Assembly: GCA_003290165.1 (NCBI GenBank)
Contig: QNQO01000827.1
Location: 124,001-188,000 of the forward strand
Direction: 5' to 3'
Origin: Berberis thunbergii
Taxonomy: Eukaryota > Streptophyta > Magnoliopsida > Ranunculales > Berberidaceae
Length of the DNA stretch: 64,000 nt
Part shown: positions 1-11,580 of the stretch, one piece after another
Layout of the letters: each line of letters begins with the position of its first letter
How positions within the stretch are numbered: position 1 is the first letter of the stretch
Program-made: the position numbers and the translations under genes
The notes under the pieces: generated by a model
Told to the model about the DNA's origin: nothing
Databases searched by the model: none
The model's input: only the letters and a program-made list of their open reading frames with translations

Positions 1-299
1 CAGTTTTGGAATACAAGTATGAATATTACCTTAAATAAATGTCTGAAAAGGAGGGCAAATGCTTAACTTATTAACTGTAAAATATGATAATTTGGACGAG
101 TATTATCAGACACAATGCTTCTTTAGAATGTAGAAAGTTATCCATAAGACTAAGCATATTTACAGCAAATTGCAATCAAAACAGGAGATAAGACTAGGAA
201 CTCTTTGGAAAGGGATTCAAATTTATTTTATACTTGATTATTATAAATAGTCTGTAGTAGCAAGCTTGTTGAGGTGCCTAATAGCAGGAACATTTGTAC

Positions 300-400
300 A
301 CGCTTAGGCTCCAATTGGTACACTTAAAATTAATGCATTTTGCAAACTAACACATTTGCATTAGTTTGTATTGCACAACTTTACAATCACTTGATAGTAC
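300..400. repeat. Short dispersed AT-rich repeat related to 1440-1520, 1766-1845 and 21030-21140
   Basis: The stretch contains GGCTCCAATTGGTAC followed by short words built on TTTGCAT and CATTAGTTTG. Read in reverse, this resembles GTACCAAGCGGAGCC preceded by GCATTTRCATT in the repeat units at 1440-1520 and 1766-1845, and GTACCAAGCAAAACC at 21102-21118. It looks like a small MITE-like family, but the ends could not be fixed and no target duplication was seen. Confidence 0.35.
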
Positions 401-696
401 TTAAAGAAAATCAATGGTCAAGGTTCAATGACTATTTGGTTTATTGACATGTGGTATAGCGTTGGTGGTGGTGGCGATGGTTGTGCCACAACAGTCGTGG
501 GTTATGCTATAGTGATTGTGGAGGTCGCAGTGGTTATGTTATTGCGACCGTGGTGGTTATGCTATGGTGATAGTGGTGATGGCGGCGGCGGTTGTTTTAT
601 GGTTGTAGTGGTGGTTGTGCTTATTGTGATGGCATGGTGTTGACAAGTGGTGTGACTGTGGAGTAGAAGTGTTGGTTGCAAGGATATGGTGGTGTT

Positions 697-1960
697 TATT
701 GAAAAGTTGAAAGGGTGTGTTTGGCTCATGCAAAGTAATTTCGTGATTTTTTCCCCACATTAGAGTGTGAGGCGTTTCGATATCTAGGATCTATAATTCA
801 AAAGAATGTGGCTATTAGAGAAGATGTAGACCATAGGATTAAAACGGTTGTATGACATGGAGAATGGCGTCAGGGGTATTATGCGATAGAAGGATGTCTG
901 TAAGGCTTAAAGGGAAATGCTATAAGACAATTGTTCGACCAGCCATGCTTTACGATTCAGAATGTTGGGCTACTACGGGACAACATACGCATAGATTAGC
1001 AGTAGCAGAAATGCGTATGTTAAGGTGGATGTGTGGTAAAACCCCTAAGGATAAAATTAGGATGAAAGAATTAAGAGATACTTAGGTGTAGTGCCCATAG
1101 AGGATAAAATTAGAGAAAAACGTTTAACGTGGTTTGGTTATATGCGGAGGAGTCCAAGCACGGAGCCAATTAGAAAATGTCTAGATTGGCAAATTAATGA
1201 AGGGTGTAGACGGAGGGGACGACTGTTGAAAACTTGGATGAAGGCAATGAAGGAAGACATCATTGAGCTTGGATTAGGTGAGAATATGTGGGAAGACTGC
1301 ATTGCTTGGAAAACCAAAATCCATGTAACCGACCCTGAAAGTATTGGGAGTGGGCTTTGATAATGATGATTAGAATGCATAACTTTTAAAAGAAAACACG
1401 GAGGTTTATTAAATGAATGTTATAACAGAATTTTGCAAAGTGATACCAAGGACCAAAAGTAGTGGGCAATGTAAACTAATGCATTTACATTAGTTTACAA
1501 GTACCAAGCGGAGCCTTAATGTGTTTTAACATTGTTGGTAAGGTATACATCATTTGAGGAATATCTTATTATTGTGAATGCATGTGCATATGGTTGCACT
1601 TTTATTTCTTTCTACCGTTACATCCCTCTGTGGTCATTGAAAAGTTGAAATGGTGTGTTTGGCATGCAAAGTAATTCCGTGATTTTTTGCCACATTAGAA
1701 TGCATAATTTTATTAAAAAAAACACAGGTTTAGTAAATGAATGCTATAACAGAATTTTGTTAAGTGATACCAAAAACCAAAAGTAGTGGACAACCCGTAA
1801 ACAAATGCATTTGCATTCATTTACAAGTACCAAGCGGAGTCTTAATGTGTTTTAACACTGTTGGTAAGGTATACATCATTTGAGGAATATATTATTATTG
1901 TGTATGCATGTGCATGTGTTTGCACCTTTATTTATTTCTACGGCTACATCCTACTGTAAT
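697..1960. repeat. Diverged direct repeat (~325 bp unit), two copies, one split by an RTE insertion
   Basis: Two copies of a unit of about 325 bp lie head to tail inside what appears to be an intron of the ascorbate peroxidase gene. The first copy runs 697-764 and resumes at 1375-1636; the second runs 1637 to about 1960. Shared landmarks are GAAAAGTTGAAA, CACATTAGA, GAATGCATAA, GTACCAAGCGGAG and GGTATACATCATTTGAGG. The first copy is interrupted by the RTE fragment, so the duplication probably predates that insertion. The function of the repeat is unknown. Confidence 0.75.
765..1368 (+). mobile_element. 5'-truncated RTE-type LINE fragment (3' end of the reverse-transcriptase ORF)
   Basis: The translation in three broken pieces reads FRYLGSIIQKN, then GVLCDRRMSVRLKGKCYKT, then IEDKIREKRLTWFGYMRR. 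This is the C-terminal part of the RTE-clade reverse transcriptase that is common in plants. A stop at 1083-1085 and other breaks make it dead. The 3' end is TTTGATAATGATG, like the short tandem repeat that closes RTE elements. It is flanked by ATTAGA at 759-764 and 1369-1374, a plausible 6-bp target duplication, and the insertion splits a repeat whose second copy is uninterrupted. Confidence 0.85.
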
Positions 1961-2017
1961 AGTTTGTGTATTTTTAGATTAGCAGAATCTCATACATTTT
2001 ACCAACTTCTCTTATAG

Positions 2018-3963
2018 GTGTACAGCATTTGAGGGACATCTTTTATCGCATGGGCTTGTCTGATAAAGATATTGTGGCTTTGTCAGGGGCCCACACACTG
2101 GTAATGATTTCCGAGGAGTTGCTTAGCATACATGTGAAATATGGTGTATCATACCATGAATTTGTTGTTTGTTTTTGTATTACAGGGAAGGGCACATCCT
2201 GAGAGATCAGGCTTTGAGGGTGCTTGGACTGAGGAGCCTCTGAAATTTGACAACTCCTACTTTGTGTAAATATTAACAAGATCTTGATCCTTTTCTGTGG
2301 CTGTCTCTTCATTTCTACTCATAATGAGAAACATTGGCTTATAAATTGTGTTACCATTATCAGGGAGTTGCTGAAAGGAGAAAGGGAGGGTCTATTGAAA
2401 CTTCCCACGGACAAGGCTCTATTGGAGGATAACAATTTTCGTTTATATGTGGAACTTTATGCAAAGGTAATATGCCTGACATGGTTTTTTTGTCCGCACA
2501 AACTTTCATTAATCACATAAGCTTTTGTTTCAGCAATAAATAAATAATATTGAAAATAATCAATCAGCTATATGTATTTGAGTTAGAGACTCCTATGACA
2601 TATTGTGTAACATGAGCACTGTATTTTGGTTAAAGATTCATTATTGATCACATCAAAACCATGTCCATGATTGGATCATTTAAAAAAAAAATCCAACAGA
2701 TGCCTGCCATTTAGGTTCTGGGATCAAATAAAAACTCTGCTCACCCTTCCAAAAAAAAAAAACCTTCTCATTCTAGAAAATTATCTTTTCAAATTCTGCA
2801 AAGCCAATCTGGTTCCAGTTACTTGTAATGCCAAGCCTTGCATGCAACTGTAATTGCACATGCAAGAGCTTGAATTAATCGAAAAGTATTTGATAAGGTC
2901 TGTGTGAAGTGATCTCACATCAAAAAATTTGTAAATGTGCAAATCATTTTGATGTAAAAGAGGAACTCAAAACCACAAAACCCAAAAATTCTCTCACATA
3001 AATCCTTCCAATTTTCTCAAAATGTGATCTGATCCCTTTTTTGAGACCTGTCAACTGCTTATTGGTTTCTGAAGCTATATTGAATCAGTTTTTTATATCC
3101 TTTTAATGACTGCAATTTAAGAAGTCGACTCTAAGAGACTGAGTGAATGCTATGTTCAAAAGGGAAATTCTTACATAGACTTGATGACACAACTGCCTAA
3201 AATAAAAGACCAGAGTCCTGCAGGCAAGGTCACAACGCATATCGAGATCCCAATTTTAAGATATTGTAACTTATCATGTATCAGAAGATACGATGATAAC
3301 TTACATAAGTATATTAGGTATACGATGGAATATTTGGTATTTGGGTCCGACAACTATAAGAAAAATAGATTTTAGTACTCGACTCTAGAAGTTAAGATAC
3401 GAAGCTTGACTGAACGAGTAAGCATTGTTTACAAAGTCACAAAAATGGTTTTTAGTGACTGATTTTAGAATCTAATATTTCCAAAACCCATAATATGAGA
3501 ACCATCAAGTTTGAAAACATTTTTTAAGCATATGCAAGTGTCCTAAGGTTCACTATGGCCGCCGTACTTGTTCTTGAATGATTCAGTGATCCATGTACCG
3601 ATGCTGATATTGTTTCAAGACAGTCAATGGCAATGTAGTGATCGAGGTGTTGTTCACAACTGGCATGCATGTGGACTTTAACAGTTTAACGTACTTTTTT
3701 TTTCATGTTTGTTTTTAAATTCTCTATTTGTATTAACCTGTGTTCTTTATATTTCGGCATCACAGGATGAGGATGCATTTTTCAGTGATTATGCAGTATC
3801 ACACAAAAAACTTTCAGAACTAGGTTTCATGCCAAGTTCCTCTGGCTCTGAAGTAGAGGCAAAAGCTGGTGCCATAATGGCACAAAGTGCTGTCGGAGTT
3901 GCAGTTGCTGCAGCTGTGGTGATTTTAAGCTACTTGTACGAAGTTCGTGTAAAGGCCAAGTAA
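2018..3963 (+). CDS. APX3: L-ascorbate peroxidase, peroxisomal membrane-anchored type (3' exons only)
   Basis: Uses ascorbate to reduce hydrogen peroxide at the peroxisomal membrane. Four exons: 2018-2098, 2187-2268 (approximate), 2364-2466 and 3766-3963, joining in frame as [50 protein letters not shown] and so on. Visible functional residues are the proximal haem His in SGAHTLG, the Arg in [10 protein letters not shown] that contacts ascorbate in known APX structures, the Trp in GAWT and the Asp in KFDNSYF. The last exon ends with a hydrophobic span of about 17 residues ([17 protein letters not shown]) and basic VRVKAK, the tail-anchor arrangement of APX3/APX5 rather than cytosolic APX1. 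The N-terminal half, including the distal catalytic Arg and His, must lie before position 1, so the preceding intron exceeds 2 kb and carries the RTE insertion. The 3' UTR probably reaches about 4400. Confidence 0.9.
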
Positions 3964-4399
3964 ATATGAGTGGAATAGACTTTGTATTACAATGTGCACC
4001 ATATAAATTAGCTTAACAAAAGCTAATAAGCAAAGTTGTTACCACTATTTTCCATTGAACAATAAAAAGGATAAGGGAAAGTTGTTATTAGCAGCATGGT
4101 TGATAATCACCTAGAATTTTTCATGTTCATACTAGTGAGCCTGCACAGTTGAGGGTTTGTTTACCCTTGCAATACTCGAGAGTGAATGTGTTTAAAGATT
4201 GCATTCATTTTGTGTTTGCTGCAGGAGATTGTCATTCACATCCTTATCTGTTGTTAACCTTTACTTCAGGCTTCATTGGCATTCTTCATGTCAGAGAGTC
4301 TCTTTGATGTTGCAAGGGAAACTTAATTTCGGGCCCTTTGTATTGTTTTGCTTTTTGAATTGTGTTTGCAAGATTAAAAAGTAGAAAATAAATAAATAA

Positions 4400-4940
4400 A
4401 CCAGAAAGCTTTTTTTCTTCCATCTATTTTGATGTTGAGTTGTTAGTAGTTAAACCTGTAAAGTCTTTGTTTTTCTTCCAAGTCGAGCTCCCTATATTAA
4501 TTGGCCAAATATTCCATCTTTTGCAAGTGGCGTGATATAGATTTTTCACTCTATTCATGTGTTTGGATTGGTGTTTAATTTGGCATATACAAGAAGAATT
4601 ATTCTAAATGAATGCCTTTGTTGCGAGCAGTGTGATGTCTGTAATGCTAACACAGTTTGGGGCTTGATGGTGTTTAACTGATAAATACGGGAGGTTGATG
4701 CCTTTATTGCATTGGTTTTTACTATTGAAAGTTTATTACAGAGGTGCCATCTTTCATTCCAGAGGTAAATAACATGAATAATTGAAAATTAAATACGGAC
4801 TCTGATTTCTTCTAGCAAGAATAAAATTACAACCCCTGCCATAACTGCAGGAATGGAACTGAACGGAGAACAAGTTCATCTCCGACCTCTAAAAGGTTAT
4901 AACTAAGATGGAAAGAAATAAAGATGGGTGGTTGGTTTGG
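4400..4940. other. Convergent intergenic space between APX and the TPR gene
   Basis: Two genes end towards each other here. Beyond likely 3' UTR sequence from both sides I see no coding signal or repeat. Confidence 0.5.
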
Positions 4941-6606
4941 TCAGGCTCTTGGACTCAAGCAGAGGGTAATGTCCTCAAAAACCCTGAGCCTCTTTTCAAT
5001 CTTTTTCATATTAGCAGTTTCGTCCATCTGCTTCAACTTGTCATCAGTACCATCAAGAACTGCAGCCACAATAGCCTCTTCAAAGGTCTTGCTGTCAGGC
5101 AATAGATTCCCCAGTGTATTTTCTTCTTCAATGTGTGCAGGTTGTTTCCCCTTCAAAATTTTCTCCATGTTCATGGATTCCTCCTCGCGTGCACTGCCAA
5201 TTGATCTAGTCCTCTTGAGCCCACCGAGGGGATCATGAAACTGAGTTGCAGTTTGATGGTTCTTCACTAACTTGGACGAATGGAATGGCTGTGCATCAAT
5301 GTTGAGGCTAAGGGAACTACCTAGTGAACCAGCAACAGACTTTGAAGAAGCATTTGCAGTGACCTGATTACTTACATTTGTGGTCAAGACATTCTCATCA
5401 GCAAACTCATCTCTCAATGTGGTGGTGGTCACCTTAGATGAAACAGAAGGTTCTTTGCATGGCTGAGGTTGCCAGATAGAAGAAGAACCCAAATAGGCAT
5501 TAAAGAGCCGACTTTGTTCAACGCGATCTACCACACCATTCATCATCTCAGATTCGAGATCCTGGAGCATGTGTTGTGCCCTTTCAAATGCTTTCAAATG
5601 TGAATCCACTCCTCTTGGTCCATCAACCATAGCTGGCCTCACTCTCCTAAGAGTTTCTTTGGCTTCAGCTATCCTCCCTTGTTTCATGAGGCAGATACCC
5701 AGATTGCACATTTTGTTATTGTCTGGTGAAATTGAAAGGGCTCGCCGATAAGCATCCTCAGCTTCAACGTAGTTGTTCTGTTGCATAAATGCCCACCCCA
5801 GGTTTCCCTGTAATCAAAGAATGTTGTATATGGTTAAGAAATAATTTCAAATATAAGAATTTACATAATAGGTAAGTAATTAATACTCACAAGTAACCTA
5901 GTGGCTTCTTGTTCAACTGAGACTTGGAATTTCTTCCCTTGGGATCGGGCAGTTTTTGTTCTCTTCCCATTGAAAGCCATTCCTTGTTGAATTAAGTATA
6001 ACTTATGCTTCAAAAGCCCTATTTGATCGTCTAACCTTCCACACCTCTGCACAATACCGAATTAATCAATCCGGTATGAAATGGAAAGCAAAAGTATAAT
6101 TGAATTTATACCTTAAAGAGATCTAGAAGGATGTTATCCAAAGACTCTTGGGCTTGATCTGAACAGCGACTTCTCAATGACTTGATGGCTTCAATGGCTT
6201 CTTCGGCTCTATTCTGTTGTTTCATCACAATGGCCATATCTTTCAAAGCACTATCGACTCTGTCGCCAGCATTGATTGCTGCCCAAAATAGGGGTATTGC
6301 CTTCTCTGGATCTTTGTCGACCAACTAAACAAAAATAAAACAATTTTAGTTTGTTTTGATGGTTGATTTTAAATGAAACAAATGTTATTTTTGAATTGAA
6401 TCGGAGAAGAGAATTACCTGAACATTTTTGGCCCTGACATAAGGGGAATCACCAACAGGAACCTTGTGGGTGACATGGAAGGATTCGGAGCGAGTTCTTG
6501 AGATGCCGAGAGGCTTTGCGGGCGAACAAGGAGCCGATTTTGAAGGTCTGATGAATCCTGGTGGTGGTGCTAGTGAGGCGCTCTTGTTCCTTTGATCTTG
6601 CATCAT
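4941..6606 (-). CDS. POLLENLESS 3-like TPR protein (MS5/TDM1 family)
   Basis: Four exons on the minus strand: 6418-6606, 6112-6324, 5891-6046 and 4941-5807. All junctions are GT-AG and phase 0, giving 474 aa. The protein starts MMQDQRNKSASLAPPPGF, followed by the family block KVPVGDSPYVRAKNVQLVDK. It then carries TPR helices: AIPLFWAAINAGDRVDSALK, a block ending SLDNILLDLFKRCGRLDDQI, and NLGWAFMQQNNYVEAEDAYR. The tail is low in complexity and acidic. In Arabidopsis the family includes MS5/TDM1 (meiotic exit in pollen) and the sulphur-deficiency-induced SDI proteins; the KARSQGKK-type core and long C-terminus fit the POLLENLESS3-LIKE 2 branch best. The start is the first of two adjacent ATGs. 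A 302-bp hAT element lies only about 280 bp upstream of the start codon. Family assignment is firm; the exact branch is from memory. Confidence 0.93.
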
Positions 6607-6882
6607 CTCTCCTATGGTGGTTTTGAGAAGGAAAGATTTTCACAGAGCAAATGATGTGATGATGGAAGACAAAAGTATTAGAAAGAAGAGCGACAGAGCG
6701 ATCGATTGTGAGTGTTGTTGAGAGAGGGGGTTTTTAAATTAGTCGAACGTTGGAACTTTACCGTTGGAAAAAACTAGCCGTTGTGTCTCCTAATCCCCGT
6801 GGGATTTCCATTTCTGGTTTTTATTTTTTTGGATATTTTACTCTACCACACCTCATCTTCATGGCTATCTCTCTCTATTCAC

Positions 6883-7184
6883 TAGAGGTGGGCATCTCAT
6901 CTCGCGATCTCGAACCCGTCTCGCCTTCGAACAAAAAGTTTAATATTTATTTATTTAATATCTATTATTATTTATGATGTAAGTTATACGTATATAAATT
7001 TGACATTATTAGTGTGTGAGTAATGTGAGATAAAACTCTTTTTGTTATTTTTTATTTGAGGACTATTTAGTATTATCTCGTCCCATCCCGATCCCATTTG
7101 AGATGTGATGAGGTCTATCCTGTCCCGATCCCAAATGAACGGGATGGGTCCATCTCGTCCCATCCCGTCTCGTGCTCACCCCTA
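6883..7184. mobile_element. Non-autonomous hAT-type MITE (302 bp)
   Basis: The element begins TAGAGGTGGGCA and ends TGCTCACCCCTA, an imperfect 12-bp terminal inverted repeat of the Ac/Ds kind. The flanks are CTATTCAC (6875-6882) and CTGTTCAC (7185-7192), an 8-bp target duplication with one mismatch. Both ends carry repeated words such as ATCTCGTCCCATCCCG, like the subterminal transposase-binding repeats of hAT elements. It has no coding capacity and sits in the promoter side of the POLLENLESS3-like gene. Confidence 0.85.
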
Positions 7185-7192
7185 CTGTTCAC

Positions 7193-9240
7193 AATTTCAC
7201 ATCCCATCTTTTAACTAGGCCTTGGGCCAACTCAAGCCCAAACACAAAGTTACAAAGCCCAACCAACAGAATTTATAAATATCATTAGGTACCAGCACCA
7301 CCATCATCTACAACATTCAATCTTGGCTCTCATTTGCTTCTTTATTGTTTCATGCACCAGAAATAAACTCTTACAATTGCAAATGGATATTCGATCTTCA
7401 TGTTGTAGTATTATTTTACCGTATTAGTTAATTTAATAAAAGATTTTTTTCCCTTTATAACGAAATCCCACAATCAAAATTTCCAAACTTTAATACTCAG
7501 TATTAACATTTTGTATCAACAACCTTAATATAAGACTTAGTTTCAATGTTTAACAAGCACATTTATCATATTGTAATGCTTTATTGAATACTTGAAGATA
7601 AGATGGAAAGCCTTGAAGATCCTGTGGTGTAAAGTCATAGAGTTCAATGGAGCGATGAGGGCAAAAACTTATTGTCTTGTTTAACTTTTAACTAAAATTA
7701 ATTGCTTTACATATCTCAAATAGTTTCTAAGATGGTTTTATTTTTTATTCCTATCATACCATAATAGACTTGAATGCATTTCTTGTATTTTAAAATATGT
7801 TACTATCAATGTGTGATGATGCTATAATCTAGGATATTAAGTTTGGCACAACTACATGAATTGGACAACTTGAATGGAAAACCTTGAAGGGTAGAAGAAG
7901 GAAGGAGGATGAGGTGTGGGTGACTATTTTTATTTTTTGTAGAAAATTATTGAGGGGAAAGGGGAAAGCTAACTCTCTAAACTCTTTGAGTGTACTCAAT
8001 GTGTTTACCCTAATTTCACGTAAAGGTTTTCCCTAATTGTTTCATAACCTAATACAGGGGAGAAACAACCAAAAATGTAGTTAGGACAAGGCTACAAGTA
8101 TCGTTTCCTTACCTATATATGCACATGCACTCCACGTGCCTCCATTGCTGCTAGCATCAACAAGCTAGCTAATTAAGCTAACACCATATTCACAACTCCA
8201 TTATTGTTTATTAGCTAGAAATATTTATTTTTGGCTGACAGCATTGTGTGTTTATTTAGTGTGAATTAACTCGATTATATAATTAGCTCGAACCAACCTA
8301 ACTGATTGTGACAAGCAGAGGTTAATTTAACAGGTGCACTTTATTCCAACTAATTTGGGATTGGCCTGCAATGGCATCCACACATCCATTATCAATAATG
8401 GGGCTGGTTATACCTACACATGCATGTGTGCTTATCTCAATACATGCAATTAGTAACATGCTCCTGTCCAATCTTGTTTAATTGTTTAGATGAACAACAA
8501 CATCTATGTTATGACAATGATAGAGGACTTGGCTTTATTGATCTTACCACAGAAAATGAACAACTTCCCATATCCTGACATTCAAATGATGTCTAAGACA
8601 AGATAATTAAGATATAGAGAGTTAGTAGAACTTGCCCTTAACTGAAATTCAAACATGAACACCCTTTGTTAATTAGAGAATAGATAGAATTTTGCCTCAC
8701 AAAGAAACCTCCAAGGATGTCCGCAGGGATCATACATGCTCGATCAGAAACTTAAAACTTTATCAACATGAGTTGAAGTAGTGTTTACAAGATTCTATAT
8801 TCACTATATATTGAATTAGGTATGATAATGAATGATAAAGGTTTGATAGCTCCAAATAAAAGGTAAGCCTTATGAGATGATTAGAGGGAAAATCTCTCCT
8901 CTTAGCTAGCCACTTGTTAGTGTTTATGAAACAGCTACTACCTCCAATCACACTCAAATTATTAAGTCCAATCAAATTAAGTTAGTTATGTAGATAACTA
9001 TTCCAAATGTGTGGTGAGCAAACACTAAGAATTGAAACAAGAAAAGGTAGGTGAACCTTCCACCCAAATTTACAATGCATTGTCTTTATTGTGATTGTGA
9101 AGAAGAAACTGAAGTGGAGCACAGCCCACAAAATAGCCCAACCAGTACACTATATACCTTTTCTTGCACCCTTCTTTAACCAGGCCTCCTTAATTACCTT
9201 GTTAATTGATTACCTAGTACATGTAGGAAAGTGAGTAGTT
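7193..9240. other. Intergenic region between the TPR gene and the MYB gene
   Basis: AT-rich sequence with no convincing coding potential, RNA gene or transposon ends. The short open frame at 8763-8975 on the minus strand has no recognisable domain. The 3' part probably belongs to the MYB upstream region. Confidence 0.5.
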
Positions 9241-9242
9241 AC

Positions 9243-9249
9243 ACCTAAC
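9243..9249 (+). promoter_or_regulatory. AC-III type MYB site (ACCTAAC)
   Basis: Exact match to the AC-III element bound by R2R3-MYB regulators of phenylpropanoid genes, about 530 bp upstream of the MYB start codon. A 7-bp match can arise by chance; a role in auto- or cross-regulation is inference. Confidence 0.35.
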
Positions 9250-9478
9250 CCTGCTTTGCAACCCAACCTCTTTTTTAAGGCGGTATATATATTTTATGAC
9301 AAGATTGAGTTTATTATATTGCTTGAATTTAGGCTCGCAGATAACGTTTTGTTTAATTACATATGGCTAGCTCGATCTTGGGTCAATTTAAATTGATTAA
9401 AGTGGCAGTGACAAAAAAAGGGCGGTTTCACGCATTGTCTTGCCATACTCTTGACTAATTTTAAATACCTTACTTTGC

Positions 9479-9485
9479 ACCTACC
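9479..9485 (+). promoter_or_regulatory. AC-I type MYB site (ACCTACC)
   Basis: Exact match to the AC-I element, about 290 bp upstream of the MYB start codon and 180 bp upstream of the likely TATA box. Together with the AC-III match at 9243 it is compatible with regulation by MYB factors. Confidence 0.4.
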
Positions 9486-9657
9486 TGAAGAAGAGTAGTG
9501 TGTAAATATATATAATCTAATCCTTAATTCCTTATCCAACCCAGTCTAGTCCACCACCCAATCAAACCACCCCCCCTTTTTACCAACTCGCATCTAGAAG
9601 CAATTGATGATGATGTTTTCATATCTTCTCCCACTCCATCTGCCATGAAACCAAACT

Positions 9658-9670
9658 CCTATATAAATAC
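9658..9670 (+). promoter_or_regulatory. Probable TATA box of the MYB gene
   Basis: CCTATATAAATAC lies 106-118 bp upstream of the ATG at 9776, which would leave an 80-90 base 5' UTR. It is the best TATA-like match in the region. Confidence 0.6.
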
Positions 9671-9775
9671 ACCCATCTTAATTAAGGCGTCCTTGCCTCA
9701 TCTCACAAGCTTCACCCTTAAATTCACCAACAACAACCACTGTCTACTATTGATACTATCAAGCAAACAAAAAAC

Positions 9776-10647
9776 ATGGGAAGGTCTCCATGTTGTGAGA
9801 AAGCTCACACAAATAAGGGAGCATGGACCAAAGAAGAAGATGATCGCCTCGTAGCCTACATCCAGTTGCACGGCGAAGGATGTTGGCGGTCTCTTCCCAA
9901 AGCCGCCGGTCTTCTCCGCTGTGGCAAGAGTTGTAGGCTTCGATGGATCAACTATTTACGCCCTGACCTTAAACGGGGCAACTTCACCGATGAAGAAGAT
10001 GATCTTATCATCAAATTACATAGCCTACTTGGTAACAAGTAAGTCTATCCTAATTACTACCTAGCTAATACTAATGTTATTATTTTTTATTTTTTTTTGT
10101 CACATGACAGATATTAACTATTATTGTGGTTGTGATGTACTTGTACAGATGGTCTCTTATCGCTGGAAGATTGCCAGGAAGAACAGATAACGAGATCAAG
10201 AATTATTGGAACACTCATATAAGAAGGAAGTTACTTAACCGGGGGATTGACCCAGCAACTCATCGAACCATAAACAAGGCCACCTCAGATCTCAAAACTA
10301 TCTCTTTTGCAACTTCGGTCATCACCAAACAGGAAGATCAGACTGCAACTACTACTTACAGGATAATGGGTGGTTTTGGATCACCAGCTGATGAAGAAGG
10401 AAACAAGTTAAGCCATGAACGTTGCCCGGATTTGAATCTCGAGCTCCAAATTAGCCTCCCTAATTATCATCAACATTTAGCACAACCATTGAAGAGTGGT
10501 ACGAGGACAAGTATTTGTTTCTGCTGCAGCTTGGGATTGAAGAATAGCAAGGAGTTCAGTTGTAGCTGTGATAGTGCCAGTAGTGGCGGTAGTAATGATT
10601 TCCTGGCCGTGATGAAAACGGGCATTCTGGATTTCAGAAGCGTTTGA
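9776..10647 (+). CDS. MYB308-like: R2R3-MYB transcription factor, subgroup 4 (MYB4/MYB308-like repressor)
   Basis: Two exons, 9776-10038 and 10149-10647, give 253 aa; the intron splits the Lys codon in GNK-W, a standard MYB position. The start [20 protein letters not shown] is the family N-terminus. R2 lies at about residues 14-61 and R3 at 67-112, with the bHLH-interaction signature (DL-x2-K-x3-L-x6-L-x3-R) in R3. Subgroup-4 marks follow: [14 protein letters not shown] (C1, about 117-130), the EAR repression motif [12 protein letters not shown] (about 181-192), a Cys-rich finger-like stretch CFCCSLGL to CSC (about 211-228) and GILDFRSV at the end. In this family such proteins enter the nucleus and repress phenylpropanoid and lignin genes such as C4H. 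The C-terminus is short, as in MYB308. Targets in this plant are inferred. Confidence 0.95.
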
Positions 10648-10783
10648 ATGAAATAAAAAAAATAAAAAAAAAATTTGTTTTGATCTCAAGTCTGTAGTTA
10701 ATCAGCTCATGCTATACAGTATTAGTTAACTACAAGTTTTTTGCATCAATTAGTGGAAGATTTCCATTCGCTTTCAGATTCTT

Positions 10784-10822
10784 TTCTCTCTTTTTTTTTT
10801 CTTTTTTTTTTTTTTCTCTCTT
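10784..10822. repeat. Pyrimidine (T-rich) tract downstream of MYB
   Basis: A C/T-rich run with long T stretches, about 140 bp after the MYB stop. It is a simple-sequence tract, possibly inside or just past the 3' UTR. Confidence 0.6.
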
Positions 10823-11294
10823 CTAGTATAATTGGAATTGTGGTTTTGTGAGATTTTTCATTAGCAACCACTTTAATTGAAATTTGGTTTTATAATTCCT
10901 CACACAAAGCAAGCAATGATTATTGCACTGCAGGATTTTATTCTTTGCAGTTGAAAGAAAGTGTTACTTATTTGTTGAAAAATAACTCCTCGATAATATC
11001 TACATAACCTATTATACGAGCTGTTAATTACTTGTGAAAAATGTATTGGATGTAGTTTTACAATGAACTTCTACTTTCCTCCTACCTTGCTGTGCTTTGT
11101 TCTAAATACAAATGCGCAAAGTTGGACTTGTCTTCAGGTTTAGTGAGAGTGAGAAGAGGAGAGAAAGGATAGGTGACCTATCCTTTTTAACATAAAATAC
11201 CTAAACATACTAGTACTTGTATATATAAGTAAAACATGATGAAAGATTCAAAACAGTTGGTTGGTATGTTTTTGTATTGTTAAAAGAATTCATC

Positions 11295-11580
11295 ACACCA
11301 AATTGACATTTTTGTAACAATCCAAAAAATAGTAACACTTTTAAACTATAACAATCCACAAAGCAATTTTACACATTTTCACAAACAAAATGATTCAATA
11401 ATTGTATCACTACAAATAGTATGGGCTTACAAGTGATGTTATTCATGGTGATCTAATTTATTGTAGTTATTTTTCATTTTATTGACTAAATTTAGTTTTG
11501 ACTTGAAATTGTTTTGTGAATTGTAATAGCTCAAAAGTGTTACAGTTTTTTAAGTTGTTACAAATATGCCAATTTGGTGT
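11295..11580. mobile_element. Foldback MITE with ~85-bp inverted arms
   Basis: The left arm (11295-11379) and the reverse complement of the right arm (about 11492-11580) align for about 80 bases. Both start ACACCAAATTG and share TTTGTAACAA, GTAACACTTTT and CACAAARCAATTT. The loop is about 110 bp. An RNA copy would form a long hairpin. I could not see a convincing target duplication, so the superfamily is open. Confidence 0.7.

Noticed and set aside
428..760. Open frames on both strands rich in Gly/Val and His/Asn
   Set aside because: Product of a GGT/GTG-rich low-complexity stretch; no domain and no splice context.
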